NCBI GenBank assembly: GCA_010094025.1
Contig: ML991784.1
Coordinates: forward strand, 186,001-250,000
DNA length: 64,000 nucleotides
From: Viridothelium virens
Lineage: Eukaryota; Ascomycota; Dothideomycetes; Trypetheliales; Trypetheliaceae
Direction of reading: 5' to 3'
Shown here: piece after piece, positions 22,656 through 34,789 of the stretch
Layout of the letters: each line of letters begins with the position of its first letter
Numbering within the stretch: position 1 is the first letter of the stretch
Translations under genes and position numbers: made by a program
The notes under the pieces: model-generated
The model's input: only the letters and a program-made list of their open reading frames with translations
What the model was told of the DNA's origin: nothing
The model's database searches: none

Positions 22656-25600
22656 TCACGGGTTCGGATACGCGGCAACAATAGGCGGTAGCGTCAGTTC
22701 CGGCTGTGTCTGATTGTACATACTCTGCACCGTCACACCATTGACCCAGGCGCCATTGGTGGTATCGCTCTTCGTCGTGTATCCGATCTCTCTGCTCTCG
22801 CCCTTCGCAAGCCAGAACCCGTTATCATCGAAAGCGATGACAGCGCCACTTCCGTAGTCGAGCCAGACCCACGCTGCAACGCCAGACGTAGCAGTCACAG
22901 TGAATTTCGCAGTCGAGTTGCTGTAGGACAGAGTCAGACCCGGATCGACGAAGTTTGCCTGGTTGAGACGGGAAATTGCGAGCCAGTTGGAGTGCGTAAA
23001 TGTTTGGGTGGTGTTTTGGTTGATCGGTGACCCTTGCACTTCAGTTTGGACTTGGAGGACCACGTTAGAGAGGTTGTAGTTGTTCAGGGAATCGTTGATG
23101 TTGGTGGTCAAAACACGAGTAGTGTTGATGGCACCGACGTTGACTGTAGCCTCTGACGGTGTACTGATATTAAGAGGTGTACCGTCCCAAGAATACCAAG
23201 AAAAGTTTGCGCTACCGCTAGCCGGCGTCCAGAGATCGCTCGTCACGTATACTTCGAGATCACCCGTGGTACGGTTAAGGAACGGAGTGATGATGACGTT
23301 CTGATAAATGTCCTTGGCCTTGTAGTGGAGAACTTTCCATCGGCCATCGTACTCGATACCGGCCCAAGTCGGTCCCTGCCAGATATCCTCCAACTGCCAG
23401 TAGAGACTTCCGAGTTGTCGATTTGGCATGCCGCTGCCGCGTCGATAGAACTCAATCTCGAAAGTGTAGAAATCGGCTTGGAAGATTTGAGTGGCATGGC
23501 ACCAAGCACTAAAGTTCGCGACGGAATCGGTCTTGGCCGGCACGGGATACCAGTTCTCCACAGCCACCGTCATTTCGCCCATTCCAAGGCTCGTGTTGTA
23601 GAAATTCGACGTGTTCAAATTTCCTGGTGGGTAGTGCTGGTTGCGAAGCAATACCGTGGTCGAATTGAAGTACCAGTCGTCTGGGCTGATGGCTTCTGCC
23701 CAGGACTGTACCGAGGGCATCGAATGGTAGCCAAATTCGTTGGAGAAGCGTCCAACGGGAAGTGCACTGGTATTGAAGGCGATGGAGGAATTGTAATTAT
23801 AGAAGTCGGTCTCGCCGTAAACCGAGCCAGGAGTAGTGTTGTAATAGCGCTCAGTAATTGGCTGGACATTATCAAAGTCGAGGGATAGCCATCCATTGGA
23901 TGTACTTGACGGGGTATAAGAGATACTGTGCGTATTATTGAAGACAGTTTCACCCAGGGTATCTAGAAAGAGAGTCTCATATTCGGCTTGGTAGCGGTCA
24001 AATTCCTCCGGTGCCGTATTATTTACGGTCTGAAGCTCGAGATTCTCTAGCTCATTACCGCCTGCCCAGAGCGCAAGGGAGGCTGCAGGATATTAGCTTG
24101 CAACTCGTAGAATTCTGAGTCGAGTACTTACGGTGGTGATTGTTTCTCCGGACCTGATAGTACGCTTCCTGCCGGCAGTTCTCCAAAAAGTCTGCGTCAA
24201 CAGGATACAAAGCATCTCCAAATTCGAATTCGCTCCAAAGCAGAATGCCCATCTCATCGGCAAGGTCGTACATGAAATCAGGAGAGTAGGCACCAGAAGC
24301 CCAGACTCGGAGCATATTTTGATGAGCGTCAATCACAGAGTCGAATAGTTGCTGAATCCTTGTTTGAGTGACACGAGGCCAAAAGGCGTCTGGAGGAATG
24401 AAGTTGGAGCCCTGAAGGAGTTAGCTCCATTCGAGGATGGGCGCCTGTAGCTTACCTTGGCGTAAAATTCATGTCCATTAATCTCAAAGTGCCAATTATT
24501 TCCGGGTGCAACACCTTGGCTCAACTGAAGGTCTGTAATCGGGAACTCATTCAGTACAATCGTCCGGAAAGCCGTCCTCTTTGTAACAGAGGCCAAAGTA
24601 CTGTTTCCAGCGCCTACAGCATTCACGGTCAAGTAATACAGGCTCTGGTTGCCCAGACCGCTCGGCCACCAGAGATCGGCAGACCCGTCCGGAAGTGTTA
24701 CCATTCCGGTCATCGTCGAGTCGGTGATGTTGACGTCGTTCAGTGCACCAGAAGCAACCGTAGTGTTGCTCGAGTCTTTGAGCGTATAGCTCAGGCCTAC
24801 GTTGGACGGAGCGGTTCCGACATAATCTAAACTTGCGTTGATGACCCATGGTGCAGTTTGATTGGGGAGTAGGAGGGGCAATTGGCCCTCTCGGTAGATA
24901 TCAAACAAGGAGTTGTGGACATAGACACCGGGAGATGGCAGTTGGACGACATACGCAGGTTGCCATGGTCCGGCAGGAGCGAATGCTGGTCCCCTGAATA
25001 CCGCTTAGCTCGAAACCTAAAGTAGTTGCTTCTGTGAAGATAGTTACCAATCCCATCCAAAGTCACTCTGCTCCTTGCGTATGAACTGCCGGTTCGGAAT
25101 TTCGTAACCAATCTCCACGTTGTAGGGCCAAGCTTCAAGCCGTCAGTACTACACGAATGAGTTTGCTTTATTGTCTTACTTTCTTGTCCTAAACAATAAG
25201 AATTAGCACAGGACATTTGAATTTTTCGCGTTCAAACCTACCCGGCTCGGCGGCAATCTCAGCCGCAATGTTTGGTGCAGAGCCGAAATTGATACTCAAG
25301 AACGGATCACCCGAGCAGCTGCTGAGGATACTCGAAACATCAAAGAGCCATTGCCGGAATTGATTGTTGGTCGAGGCCACGTGCTGCCCGCACATGTCAA
25401 TGGAGGCGAAAGTGTCAAGCCCATTGAAGACGAGCCACGTCGCACTGGCATTGGAGCTCAAGCCGGTGAGAGGCTCTGAGGTATAGGTCCAGTTGTTGAA
25501 AGCGACCCAGCGCAAGTTGAAGTTGTTCAACCCATAGTATGGATCGCCAATGACGCGGGCATTGTAAAGATCGAGGTGCGCTTGAGAAGGCAGGGAGCCC

Positions 25601-25774
25601 GGTACGCTCACATTCAGGTCAGGGTTAGAGACCTTGTCTTGTGAGCAATCAATTCTCAGCTTGCTGTTCAGCGAAACCTACTGTCCAGTCAAAGGTGCTA
25701 AGGTCAAGCACTTGTGAGGCAGCCCCCGCAATTAAAGATACAGCTACAGCAGCGTGAGAATGCCAGCGAGTCAT
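22656..25774 (-). CDS. mndA: Secreted GH2 beta-mannosidase A
   Basis: Seven predicted exons on the minus strand: 25774-25682, 25632-25242, 25188-25180 (9 nt), 25132-25048, 24993-24456, 24411-24132 and 24082-22656, giving 940 aa. The enzyme releases mannose from the non-reducing ends of beta-manno-oligosaccharides in hemicellulose breakdown. The N-terminus is a likely signal peptide (about 20 residues). The sugar-binding and immunoglobulin-like domains are followed by the catalytic barrel with acid/base Glu476 in [10 protein letters not shown] and the nucleophile Glu581 in [11 protein letters not shown]. Many N-x-S/T sites fit a heavily glycosylated secreted protein. Family blocks such as [22 protein letters not shown] and [11 protein letters not shown] are complete. 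All six introns are 44-54 bp, GT-AG and in phase. Length agrees with Aspergillus mndA. Confidence 0.93.
25180..25188 (-). other. 9-nt microexon of the beta-mannosidase gene
   Basis: GACAAGAAA is flanked by TTTAG upstream and GTAAGA downstream. Each neighbouring intron (53 and 47 bp) has its own branch-like element (GCTAAT, ACTGAC). Including it adds three codons and gives PGQETWP at the junction, making the spacing between APN and WP equal to that of the Aspergillus enzyme as I remember it. Skipping it keeps the frame. Confidence 0.7.
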
Positions 25775-27380
25775 GATGGCAATGACTGTACTGACTGTAC
25801 TGACAAGCAGCAACAATAGGAGACCCTCGCGCAGCTCGACCGTCAGCGGCCGTCTGGTGAATATAAGTACCCGGCCATGATTAGCCGTCTCCTTCTTATC
25901 CGAAATCATGGACAGAGAGTAAAAACGAGGGGTAGCTTTGCAATTTCATCGAAGCTGCAGCTTGCAGCTGCCGCCAGGGGTTTGGTGCAATTCAACGGTC
26001 CGACTCAAAGGCGGGTCCAGCAGCACTCTTGGCGGTCTAGAGGAGGAGGCTAAGGAGCATGATGCCTAAGGGCAGGAAATGCGAGATGACATTATCATGA
26101 AAAAGGGAGCAGCGGAGTAGACGGAAAATTAGGAAACACGAGGGGAGCATGGGGAGACAGCGGCAGAGCAGTTGCGGGAAATGACATCGGTGTGCATCGA
26201 TCAGCATCGTTCCCGTCCCTCTCCAACTTTTTTAGCCGCCAAACGCTTTGTGGGGATGCCTGGACCTGCATGTCAGCACGCAGACTTCACCTCGATACGA
26301 CAAGATCGTGATTAGCATATACTGACATCACGGCAAGCCCTTAGTACACCCGGTTCACCCCAACCGAAGCGCCGGCTAGTCCGCTACGAGTAAAAACAAT
26401 GTATCGACAATCGGCAAGCCTGCAGTAGAGGTATACAGTGCAGTGCTAAGGTTGGGGTTTCAATCTCCATAGAACCGAAGAGCTTGTGCTTTAGTAGAGT
26501 ATCATGCAATGGCCACTTCCCAGTCGTACTACCACGCAAATACTACATCTCGTCTGGCAGCGTTCTTATGTTTGTTTGTTTTTCCAGCAGGCGAACACAC
26601 GAGAATCGCGCCTGTACATCGCTGATATTTACTAAGTTTTCTCGCGAATGTGGTCATCGCACGAATCTCGTCCGCGCTTTGATTTAGGAACTTCTTCGTC
26701 ACAATGGAGCCAATCGTCCTCATCGGCATATCCCCAGCAGTCTCGATATATGCTGAGCCAGATATGTACCCAACAACCACTGGGAAGTCTCATTCGTCCA
26801 TCAGTCAGCTTAGACCGACCGTTTCCCGCAATTATGGAGCGTCGGATGTCTGAAGTGACTCGACCACTAAAGAGCTGATGCATTGGGGCCCCCCCAGTCC
26901 ATGTGCCTGCCCCATCATGATGAAATCAGAGACAATAACATTCGTGCCTTCTTTGTGCTTATAGTTGCCGAGGAGACGTACCAGCAGCACAATGTCAAAT
27001 TAGTGGATGGCTTTGGCTCCAGAAGGGGCAAGACTATGAAAGCGAGACTGGACTGAAATGGCCCACAATTGAGTGTCTTATAATGTGATCATAGGGGACT
27101 GTTGACGTAAGAACCGTATCCCGACTACTGGAGCAGATGATATGTGAGCAACGAGTACTCTAAATGTCATTTAGTACTCAAACGGTGAGAATCATCTGCA
27201 CAATGCTGCTTTGAAGAGAATCACTCAAAAATGCGCTCCCAGCAAGTAACGTAAGACGGCTATCAGGGGCCGCAAACTACCTTAGGCTCCATATTTGTTG
27301 CCATAAAACCTGGCAACACATGATCGATTAGGATCAAGAGGGGCTTCTACATACGTCATATTCCGTCTCCAGATCTCTCA
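25775..27380. other. Upstream region of the beta-mannosidase gene, no other gene seen
   Basis: About 1.6 kb separates the beta-mannosidase start from the 3' end of the bromodomain gene, both on the minus strand. It should include a long promoter. Only short ORFs without family features are present. Confidence 0.5.
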
Positions 27381-30090
27381 TCATAACTTCCTCCTCTTGC
27401 TCGCACCTTCTTCGTCCCCACCTTCATCCTCCTCATCACCTTTAGCCCTCGCACCGCTATGTACCGGTGTCCCCGTCTGCGTCCGCTCCGCCCCTCTCCA
27501 CTGCCTTACCATCTGCTGCACATCCTCCGCCATCTCCCTCGTTTCCTTGACCATACCTTCGTCTCCGGGATTAAACATGACCGCATTCGCGAACATCCGC
27601 ATTATCTCCTTCTCTAACTGACTGCTATTTACTATGGCGTGAGGAGGCATGATGTTTGGATTTGCAGGAACAAGTACCGTGCCAGAGCCTCCTGACGGAC
27701 CACCCGGAGATGCTAAAGGGGGCTGGGACGCATCGAATGATGGATTAGCGGATATCATGCCGGCGATAACCTTGGAACCGTTATTGATAAGTTTTTGTAT
27801 GGTTCGGAGGTCCTGGCCACGATAAACAATGTCATGATACCCTTCCGCTTGACGCTCAGTCACCGGCTGTGCAAAGTAACTCGCGTACTTGTGGCTGGTG
27901 ATGTCGTTCATGATGGTCAAGCTCGTGCGTGAAAAATTGCGGGATGCAGAGATGTATTGTTTGCCAGGGCTAGATGGTGGCATCTCCATGGGCGGAGGGG
28001 ATTCGGATTGCTCTCTAGTAGGACGTTTGCGTTTTTGAGCGGTGTCGATGGTACTCTGAAGTGTCCCAGCACGGCGGCGTGTAACGCGAGCCTCTGTGGG
28101 CGTGGATTCTGAAGCAGCGATATCTGACAAAGCGCCAGAACCAGCAGGGGTACTCGGAGGTTCGGGCTTGACAGTGCGCTGACTTGAGGGCTCGTTGTCT
28201 TGTACTGAAGATTCGGCATGGGAGATGATAGATTGACTACGCGTTCGACCTCGAATGGAGCTTGCCACTGCAGATGAGGAAACACTTCCCCCACGAGCTT
28301 TGTGAGGGCGGGTCCGACTATGCTTCGCTTGGGTTCCGGCGTCAGAAGGATGTTCTTCGATAGATACTTTCGTATCCTCACTTTCGTGACCACCAGCACG
28401 CGTACGTCTTTGCTGTCGTTTCGGCTTCGCGGCGTTCACTTCTACTTCTGGCGAAGGCCGCCGTTGCTTCACAGGGCTGAGGGTTTCAAGTGGGGGTCTA
28501 GTTGGAGAACGTGGAATTGAAAGCTCAGGCGGCTGAGGAAGTTTTCTCCATTTTGTATTCCTGGAGGGTAGTTTTGGGAGCAGCAGTTCAGCAACATGCT
28601 CGAATTCTTTGACTTGACTGGGTGTGGGGCCAGCTGCAAGGCTTCGTGGTTGATCCAGTCTGCTCTGGACAGCACGACTCAGTGTGGGAGATGATTGCCT
28701 GTGTGGCCGGGCTGCTGGAGTGTTTGATGGAGGCTGGTGTTGCTGATTTGAGCGACCACTCGTCTGCACGTCTAATTGGAACGGCGGGAGCATGATTCCA
28801 CCAGGTTGGGGCGGATATGGTGGGGCCATTTGGGTCCGACTCGCGTGCTGCGCATACTGGTTCGGAGGATACGAGTAGGTATTCTGACCCTCGTTAGACG
28901 CTATAGATGAAGCTGAGTATCTCGGAGGTTGTCCATATTGTTGCGGCGAGTAGGTAGTGGGGCCCGAATATGGCGGGTTGTTTGGATCTGGGGAAAAGTA
29001 TTGCATACCAGAAGGAGGAGGAAGAACAACAGGTGAAGAAGATGATGGAGTACGGCCATCTGGGGCTACATGTGGAGGATTGAGGCTAGGAGAAACGCCT
29101 ACTCCTGGCACAGATGAAGTAGGCGAAGGCGCATACGGAGACTGGTGAACCGAAGGCGAGTTCAGACGATAACCGGAGCTAGAAGGCTTCGGTGGTGGGA
29201 GCCTTGCTATCGGGGTAGGGTGTTGACTTGGCGTATCAGTCTGGGCTGTGGATTGCTGAGTAGACGATAAAGCTTGTGGGCCTGGAGTGCTTGAGGCTAT
29301 GTTTTCACTGGTTGCCGCCTTCGCCGGGTGATCAATGACAGCATCGATCTTCGCCTGTGCAAGGTTTGGCTCTTCCTGCGTCACTTGTGGTTCGGCATTA
29401 GCCACGGAAGGTGAGACTCGGGTAGCGTCTGTAATGCTTCTTCGATCCTCAGACGATTCCGCACTTTGCTTCATGTCATGATCTGGGGCCGTAGGAGATT
29501 GCGATGTTCTTGTTGGCGGGTGCGACGACGCTTTGGTCTCCTGGCTATCTTGGCGCGTTAATCGTTCATCCCATTTCCCCGTCTGGATATCTTCAACTTC
29601 TTGTAAAAGCGCATCGTATCTCCGCTCATCTTCCCGAATTTCCCGAATCGTATGCTCGCGGTAACGAGCATATAGCCTCGCAATTAGTTGCGGTATGAGA
29701 TGTGCATGTTTTGAGGCTTCTTGGACCGAAGGCAAGCTAGGACTACGCTTGCGCTTTCGGGAGGCAGCATCTGGGACTCCATTGCTCTCTTGTGCTTCAC
29801 TTGTGGTAGATTCATCTAGCTCGGATTTCACCTCCTCCTTGAGCAAACGGAGATAAAGCTCTCTCAGCGCATCTGGACTGAGCCGACCGCTGTCGTAAGC
29901 TTTGGCACTCCGGACGTGAGGATTGTTATTCAGTAGATCCGATGTTCGACTGAACGTGGAAGGCTCGACACCGTTCAAAGCGAGTGATTGAAAGAGCAGT
30001 AAGGACTCGAGTGGTGTCTAGAATTGTTGGCTTATGCACATGCGCGCTATCACAAGGGTCACTTACATAGGCGGTCAGCTTTTCAGTCAT
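27381..30090 (-). CDS. bdc1: Bromodomain protein, Bdc1/Brd8-like (NuA4 complex)
   Basis: Exons 30090-30067 and 30017-27381 (minus strand) give 886 aa. The first exon encodes only eight residues (MTEKLTAY); the 49-bp intron is GT-AG and the join gives TPLESLLLFQSLA, which I recall as the conserved N-terminus of this family. The N-terminal ~150 residues are helical and include LYARYREHTIREIREDE, a likely complex-binding segment. A long Pro/Ser/Gln-rich disordered region follows. A single bromodomain lies at about 700-850 (FSRTSLTIMNDITSHKYASYF and the later MFANAVMFNPGDEG), interrupted by a Gly/Pro/Ser loop. Family knowledge: S. pombe Bdc1 and human BRD8 are subunits of the NuA4/TIP60 histone acetyltransferase. 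The assignment to this branch, rather than a generic bromodomain protein, is inference. Confidence 0.82.
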
Positions 30091-30858
30091 TCCCCAGAGA
30101 CGGCGAGACTTTGGGGAACGGCGAAAGCGGGTGAGGTTGTTGATGGGCGCCAGCGCTTGGTGCGTCTGCGATCATGATAAGCCGCGGCTCCTCGCACGCT
30201 TCCGACAAGAAGGAGAATGGTAGGCGATGAAAGTGAGGTTAGAGAGATGCAATTAAGCTCACCTGACGTTGGTTGCGATACGCGTTGTGATGTTCTCTTT
30301 TGCGATGTGCGACCGTGTCTCGTCCGACCAATGAAGGCCGACAGCAGACCCTGAACGCCCGGTTACGTCAGCGAGCCAGATGCATACGCCGTCGAATGCG
30401 GTTGGCTAGGCAAAAAAATATCTCCTGGCTTCAGCATTCCAGCAGCGCGCCTACGGTTGCTGCTCTGGAGACTGCAATTCATAACCCTGTCTAGGTTGCT
30501 GGTGAATCCCGAGTGCATTTCACCGTGCCAGCGAGCCCGACACCTGGCACACGGCCCGCCGATCGGTCGGGCCAGCAATGACGGACCTCCTTGTTCCGTA
30601 ATTGAGGAGATCTCAAAGCTAGAGTACCAAACTCCCTGCATGGGTCAGGCCTTCTGGTTTCCTTCAGCTTCATCCACTAAGCTATTGCATTGCCTTGATC
30701 CGCCAGCAGCAGGCACTGCCCCGTGAGGACTGGGCAGTGGATCACCTGCGCTCCTCACTTTCAGCTTCGAGACCACACCACAAGCTCATTCGTTTGGCCG
30801 CTACATCGAATCGATCCCAGCCCCTCATTCCACAAGCAGACACTCACAGCTACCCGAC
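30091..30858. other. Divergent promoter region
   Basis: About 770 bp lie between the bromodomain gene (-) and the small coiled-coil gene (+), presumably carrying both promoters. No gene is recognisable. Confidence 0.5.
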
Positions 30859-31522
30859 ATGTCTAACACCGACCGCGACCAAGACTGGAGTCCCAGTGGC
30901 CGACCGCAATCGTATGTTCCGTCGGTCTATCATCTACCGCCGCTACCGCTAACTAGAGCCAGAACAATCGCGCAGAGCTTCTCCGCCCAACTCGACGACA
31001 TCTTCGATATGTCCAGCAATCTTGACAGCCTCTCAGAGAACGTGGAGCAAAAGTACGTTGACGTCTAATCGCCAGCGGTTAGCAGTGGCCGGCACTGATG
31101 CTGACATACGTTGTAGGAAGCGAACTGTCGATACGCACACTCAGGAGCTTGAGGCACTCGAAGCACGTCTTCGTGAGACAGAAGAACGCCTCAAGGTTGT
31201 TTCCAACTCTCAGCCAGGCTCGCGAAGCCCCAGTCAGAGGAGAGAGACCGAAAGAAGCCTACAGAAAACTCCTCTTGTAGCAGATGCTGCTTCGAAGGCT
31301 TCAGACTACAATCGAAACCATACAGGCTATGGCGAGCAAGGTGCTGTTTCAGGGGTCAATCAAGGCCCGAGACCAGGCTCTGGCTATGGCAAGAGACCGC
31401 CCGCCCCATCCAAGGGCAATTCTTACAACGTGCCTCCCATGCCAGGTGGAATGCCTGATACACCCACGTCGCGGTCGTCGGCAAAGGACTACGTTATGGT
31501 CAATCCGTCCCGAGGAAGTTGA
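30859..31522 (+). CDS. Small coiled-coil protein, function unknown
   Basis: Exons 30859-31052 and 31117-31522 give 199 aa. The 64-bp intron (GTACGT...GTAG, CTGAC branch) removes an early stop and joins two halves of one continuous helix. The N-terminal 30 residues contain a Pro/Tyr motif (SYVPSVYHLPPLPLTRAR). Residues ~35-100 form a heptad-like coiled coil (DDIFDMSSNLDSLSENVEQ, then ELEALEARLRETEERL). The remainder is Gly/Pro/Ser/Tyr-rich and probably disordered. There is no signal peptide or membrane segment. I do not recognise a named family, but the structured block and clean splice make a real gene likely. Confidence 0.7.
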
Positions 31523-32220
31523 AGGAAATCCAAGGAATACTCTATTGGTGGCGTTCGCGGTACATGGCAGGGCGAAGATATCTGGGACCAATTGGTACAG
31601 TTTCAACAAAGTCAAAAGCGCATCAAGGTCGCGGGATTTGGACGTTCTACGATCAGGCATACGAGGGCCCGCAAGAGCCATTCCAGAAAGCATTGAAGTA
31701 AATTTCTCTCTCTTTCTAGGGCTGTGGTACTTTGAAATGCCATTACGGGGGTTTCGTGAATGATTATCAACCCCAACATTGTCGACTTGCTGGTGCAAGG
31801 TGCGGAAGTTTCGATCATTCTTAAATCCTTTTGAACTTGACTTTCTTTGTCTGTGTTGCGCTGTAAAACCCGCCCGCTCGACCCCATCAAAGCGCCGTTT
31901 CTGTTGTTCACCGGACGCGCCACGTTACACACAAATCGACGTCATGCGGCCAATTCGGAAGTCACAGGCGCGCTCATAACAGATGGACGCGTCCATCACT
32001 GCCATACCGTATGACCGTATGACTCAAGAAGAAAGTCATTTCTACCTCGCTAGCCACCCCACTTTCACTTCACTTTTTCACTTTCCCACTCTCCCATTTT
32101 ACCTTGCTGCATTGACGTCTAGGGTTGATCTCCAGCCCTTGCTCCAGGGATTCCCCGACCCATTGATTGACAAAGCTGTCTGCTACACATCGAAGTCTCC
32201 CGCAGCTGCGGGCTCTTGCC
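31523..32220. other. Intergenic stretch
   Basis: I see no gene. The right part is the presumed leader of the F-box-like gene, with pyrimidine-rich sequence around 32060-32100. Confidence 0.45.
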
Positions 32221-33627
32221 ATGGGTTCGACAGTAAGAACCCAAAAAGTTGACAATTATCGCAGGAGTCACTAACAGAAGCAAGATCGAGCTATCTCCTC
32301 GGGGTTACTTTGGCTGTTCAGGCCCGGATCAGGGTGCTATTGAGGCCAAAGTCAAAGCCCAAAAAGCCAACCCAAATCATGTACGTTCCTCTTCTACAAT
32401 CACTTCACCAGAACGAAGCTGATACTACTGAAGGCAGTTCTTCATCAGACCGTCCTCAAAAGGTTTAATGGGAAACTGGGCATCAGGCTGCCCCCACAAT
32501 TTCCCTTCTTAAAGCTACCAGCAGAACTCCGTCTCCAGGTCTATGGATACCTATTTCCGAATAAGCCAGTCTCGCATTCCGCAAAAATGCCCCTTCGGGA
32601 ACACTCGGAGCCTTGTCACATGGAAATCCTCCGTGCAAATCGTCTCATTCACCAAGAGGCTATTGAGGTGCTCTACGGCACCGTGCCGTTCTATGCTACA
32701 TTTGGATGTTGTGGTTGTGAGGGGGGATTCCTGAGAAGACCATGGCATACCGAGAGCCAACGTCAACCAAACCATGACCATTGGCAGGTCTTGTCCAATG
32801 TAAGACATCTACAAATCACTATTAGCGCCCACCGCACTTTCCGCGTGGAATCGAACTTGTCGTTGCAACGTGCCGTGTTTGACTTCGTGGAGGCTCTCAG
32901 ACAGAATGACCGACTCCGAAGACTGGAGATCGAGTTTTTTTACGAAGAAGATGTGGAATGGGACTTTGAAGCCGACGATTTGCAGGAGTTTCTGGCAGAT
33001 GCCCACCGGGATGACACGGAATATGACAAGTATGGTGAAATGGTTGACGAACAACATTTCGCCTTCTTCCTGGAACCGTTCCACCAGCTCCGGAACCTCA
33101 CACAGTTAGCTGAGCGTAATGGGTTTGAGGTTAGGATTGAGGATCGCAAAGATTTACCGATCCTGCAACCGTTCCTGAACGAATTGAAAGCACTGATGAA
33201 GAGCAGCGAGCCTGTCACTGCCACTTGGCCACTGAGGAATGCTTGGAACGCCTTCAACGCCCTGTTTACACATCTCTTTTCAGAAGTGACATGCCCGGAT
33301 TGTCATCGCCTACATGCATGGACGCGCAAGATGCAATTCGCTCTTCTACGAGGCAATGTTGGGGAATATGTCACGGCACAAAAAAAGGCCCTATCCATAC
33401 TCGCGAAGCCCAAAAACCGGACTCTCGGCAAGCTGCGAGCGCGCACGCGTGATGAGCGGGCCGATGCTAGAGAGCTCAAGAAAGAATTCATTACTCACAC
33501 AGCCAGGTTGCTCAAAGAAGCACGCGCCGAAGCTGCCCATCCGAATGACACCACTTTCTCTTTGACACGGCTTATTCAGGAAGAGCAAGAGCAGAAGAAA
33601 GACTGTCCGGCCCCCACAAATGCCTAA
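32221..33627 (+). CDS. F-box-like/2EXR-type protein
   Basis: Predicted exons 32221-32232, 32285-32380 and 32449-33627 give 428 aa. The large last exon is secure; the 12-nt first exon is a guess that links an ATG to IELSPRGYFGCSGPDQGA in the right frame. Residues ~50-75 read FPFLKLPAELRLQVYGYLF, the F-box/2EXR-like start of many fungal proteins, followed by the usual segment ending HQEAIEVLYGTVPF. The middle is acidic with leucine-rich spacing. There are paired cysteines (GCCGC; TCPDCHRLH). The C-terminal 90 residues are very rich in Arg, Lys and Glu (helical). Such proteins usually act as substrate adaptors, but nothing here identifies a substrate. The family is large and often lineage-specific. 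Confidence 0.68.
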
Positions 33628-34789
33628 GATGGCCGCCAAGCGCCTGCAAAGCTTCATACTCGCGAAACCCCCACTTCTTAAAAAATGTAATGGGCAGAAA
33701 ATGTGCTTGCCTATCGAAAGCGGTGATTGTCTTTTCAGCGAAGTGCATATCCCTGCGAGAGTAGGGAAGTGTAGGTGCAGGGGAATCATATAAAATTGCT
33801 ACAGAAGCTTGCTTCTGTGCTTATGGGCTGGTGACAAGCATCTCATGTTACACTACAATTACAAACTGGCGTTTACTCTTGTGCAATGTCAAAGCATTAA
33901 ATACCCACGTTCGCCTCTCGATAGAATTCTCTTCTGAGACGATTCTCCTTTGCAGGCTCTGTAATTCCTAAGCGATAAGGAGAGTAGCACCGAGACGGCC
34001 CTCAAGTAGGTACCTACTAAGGTAGCTAATGAACATCTGCTGTGCCTGTTCAAAGCCTGCTCAAAGCCTGATTAGCGCTGCTACTTAATCAACTCCACCG
34101 AATCAGCCCGATAAGATTGTCACTTGTCATATAGCAAACCGACGTCCAGAGTAGAGTGGTGGTAGAAAACAGCTCACAGAATTAAATCTGAAGATTTACG
34201 GGTCCCGAATGCTCACGTTGATAACGCGGCTGTTACAACACCGCCAGCTCTACCTTTGACCAACTCTGTCCTTCCTTTCCCCTTTCCTTTGATTTCCTTT
34301 GATCTGGATTTGAAGCTAACATCTCTACACTGTCGCCGAACGTTGCCCTAAGTCCTCGTTCGGCTGCCCCACGCAGTGTCCCTCGGCCGAAGACTCGGCT
34401 TCGGACTTGGCCCTGGAGTTGATCTCCGACCGTAGCTTACATATGAACCTCGCTCATCGACAATGCTTTGAGCAACCTCCTCTATAGTCCTCTCACGACC
34501 GATGTTGAATTTGAGACCACGCGCCCGAGCCGTGGGCAGCAGAATAACGATGGTGTCCGAGGGGATTTTCGCGGCGATTGAAGATGCGAAGCAAAACAGA
34601 ACACTCAGCTTTTGTTGAATACTATAAAAGCTGAGTAGGTCCCTTTCAATGCTTCGTGTCACCGGATCATTCCAGCATTGCCTACGGATTGTGCAGACAA
34701 AACATCTTGTGTCCACAAGTATCAGTTGACAAAAAAAAAATTACTTCACTATCATCCCTCAGTCTTTGACGCTCAAGACCTCCAGCACA
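33628..34789. other. Intergenic stretch
   Basis: No confident gene. A minus-strand 122-aa ORF (34348-34716) has an unremarkable composition and is not accepted. Around 34003-34022 there is a small inverted repeat (TAGGTACCTA). A poly-A run sits at about 34731-34740, shortly before the monooxygenase start. Confidence 0.45.
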
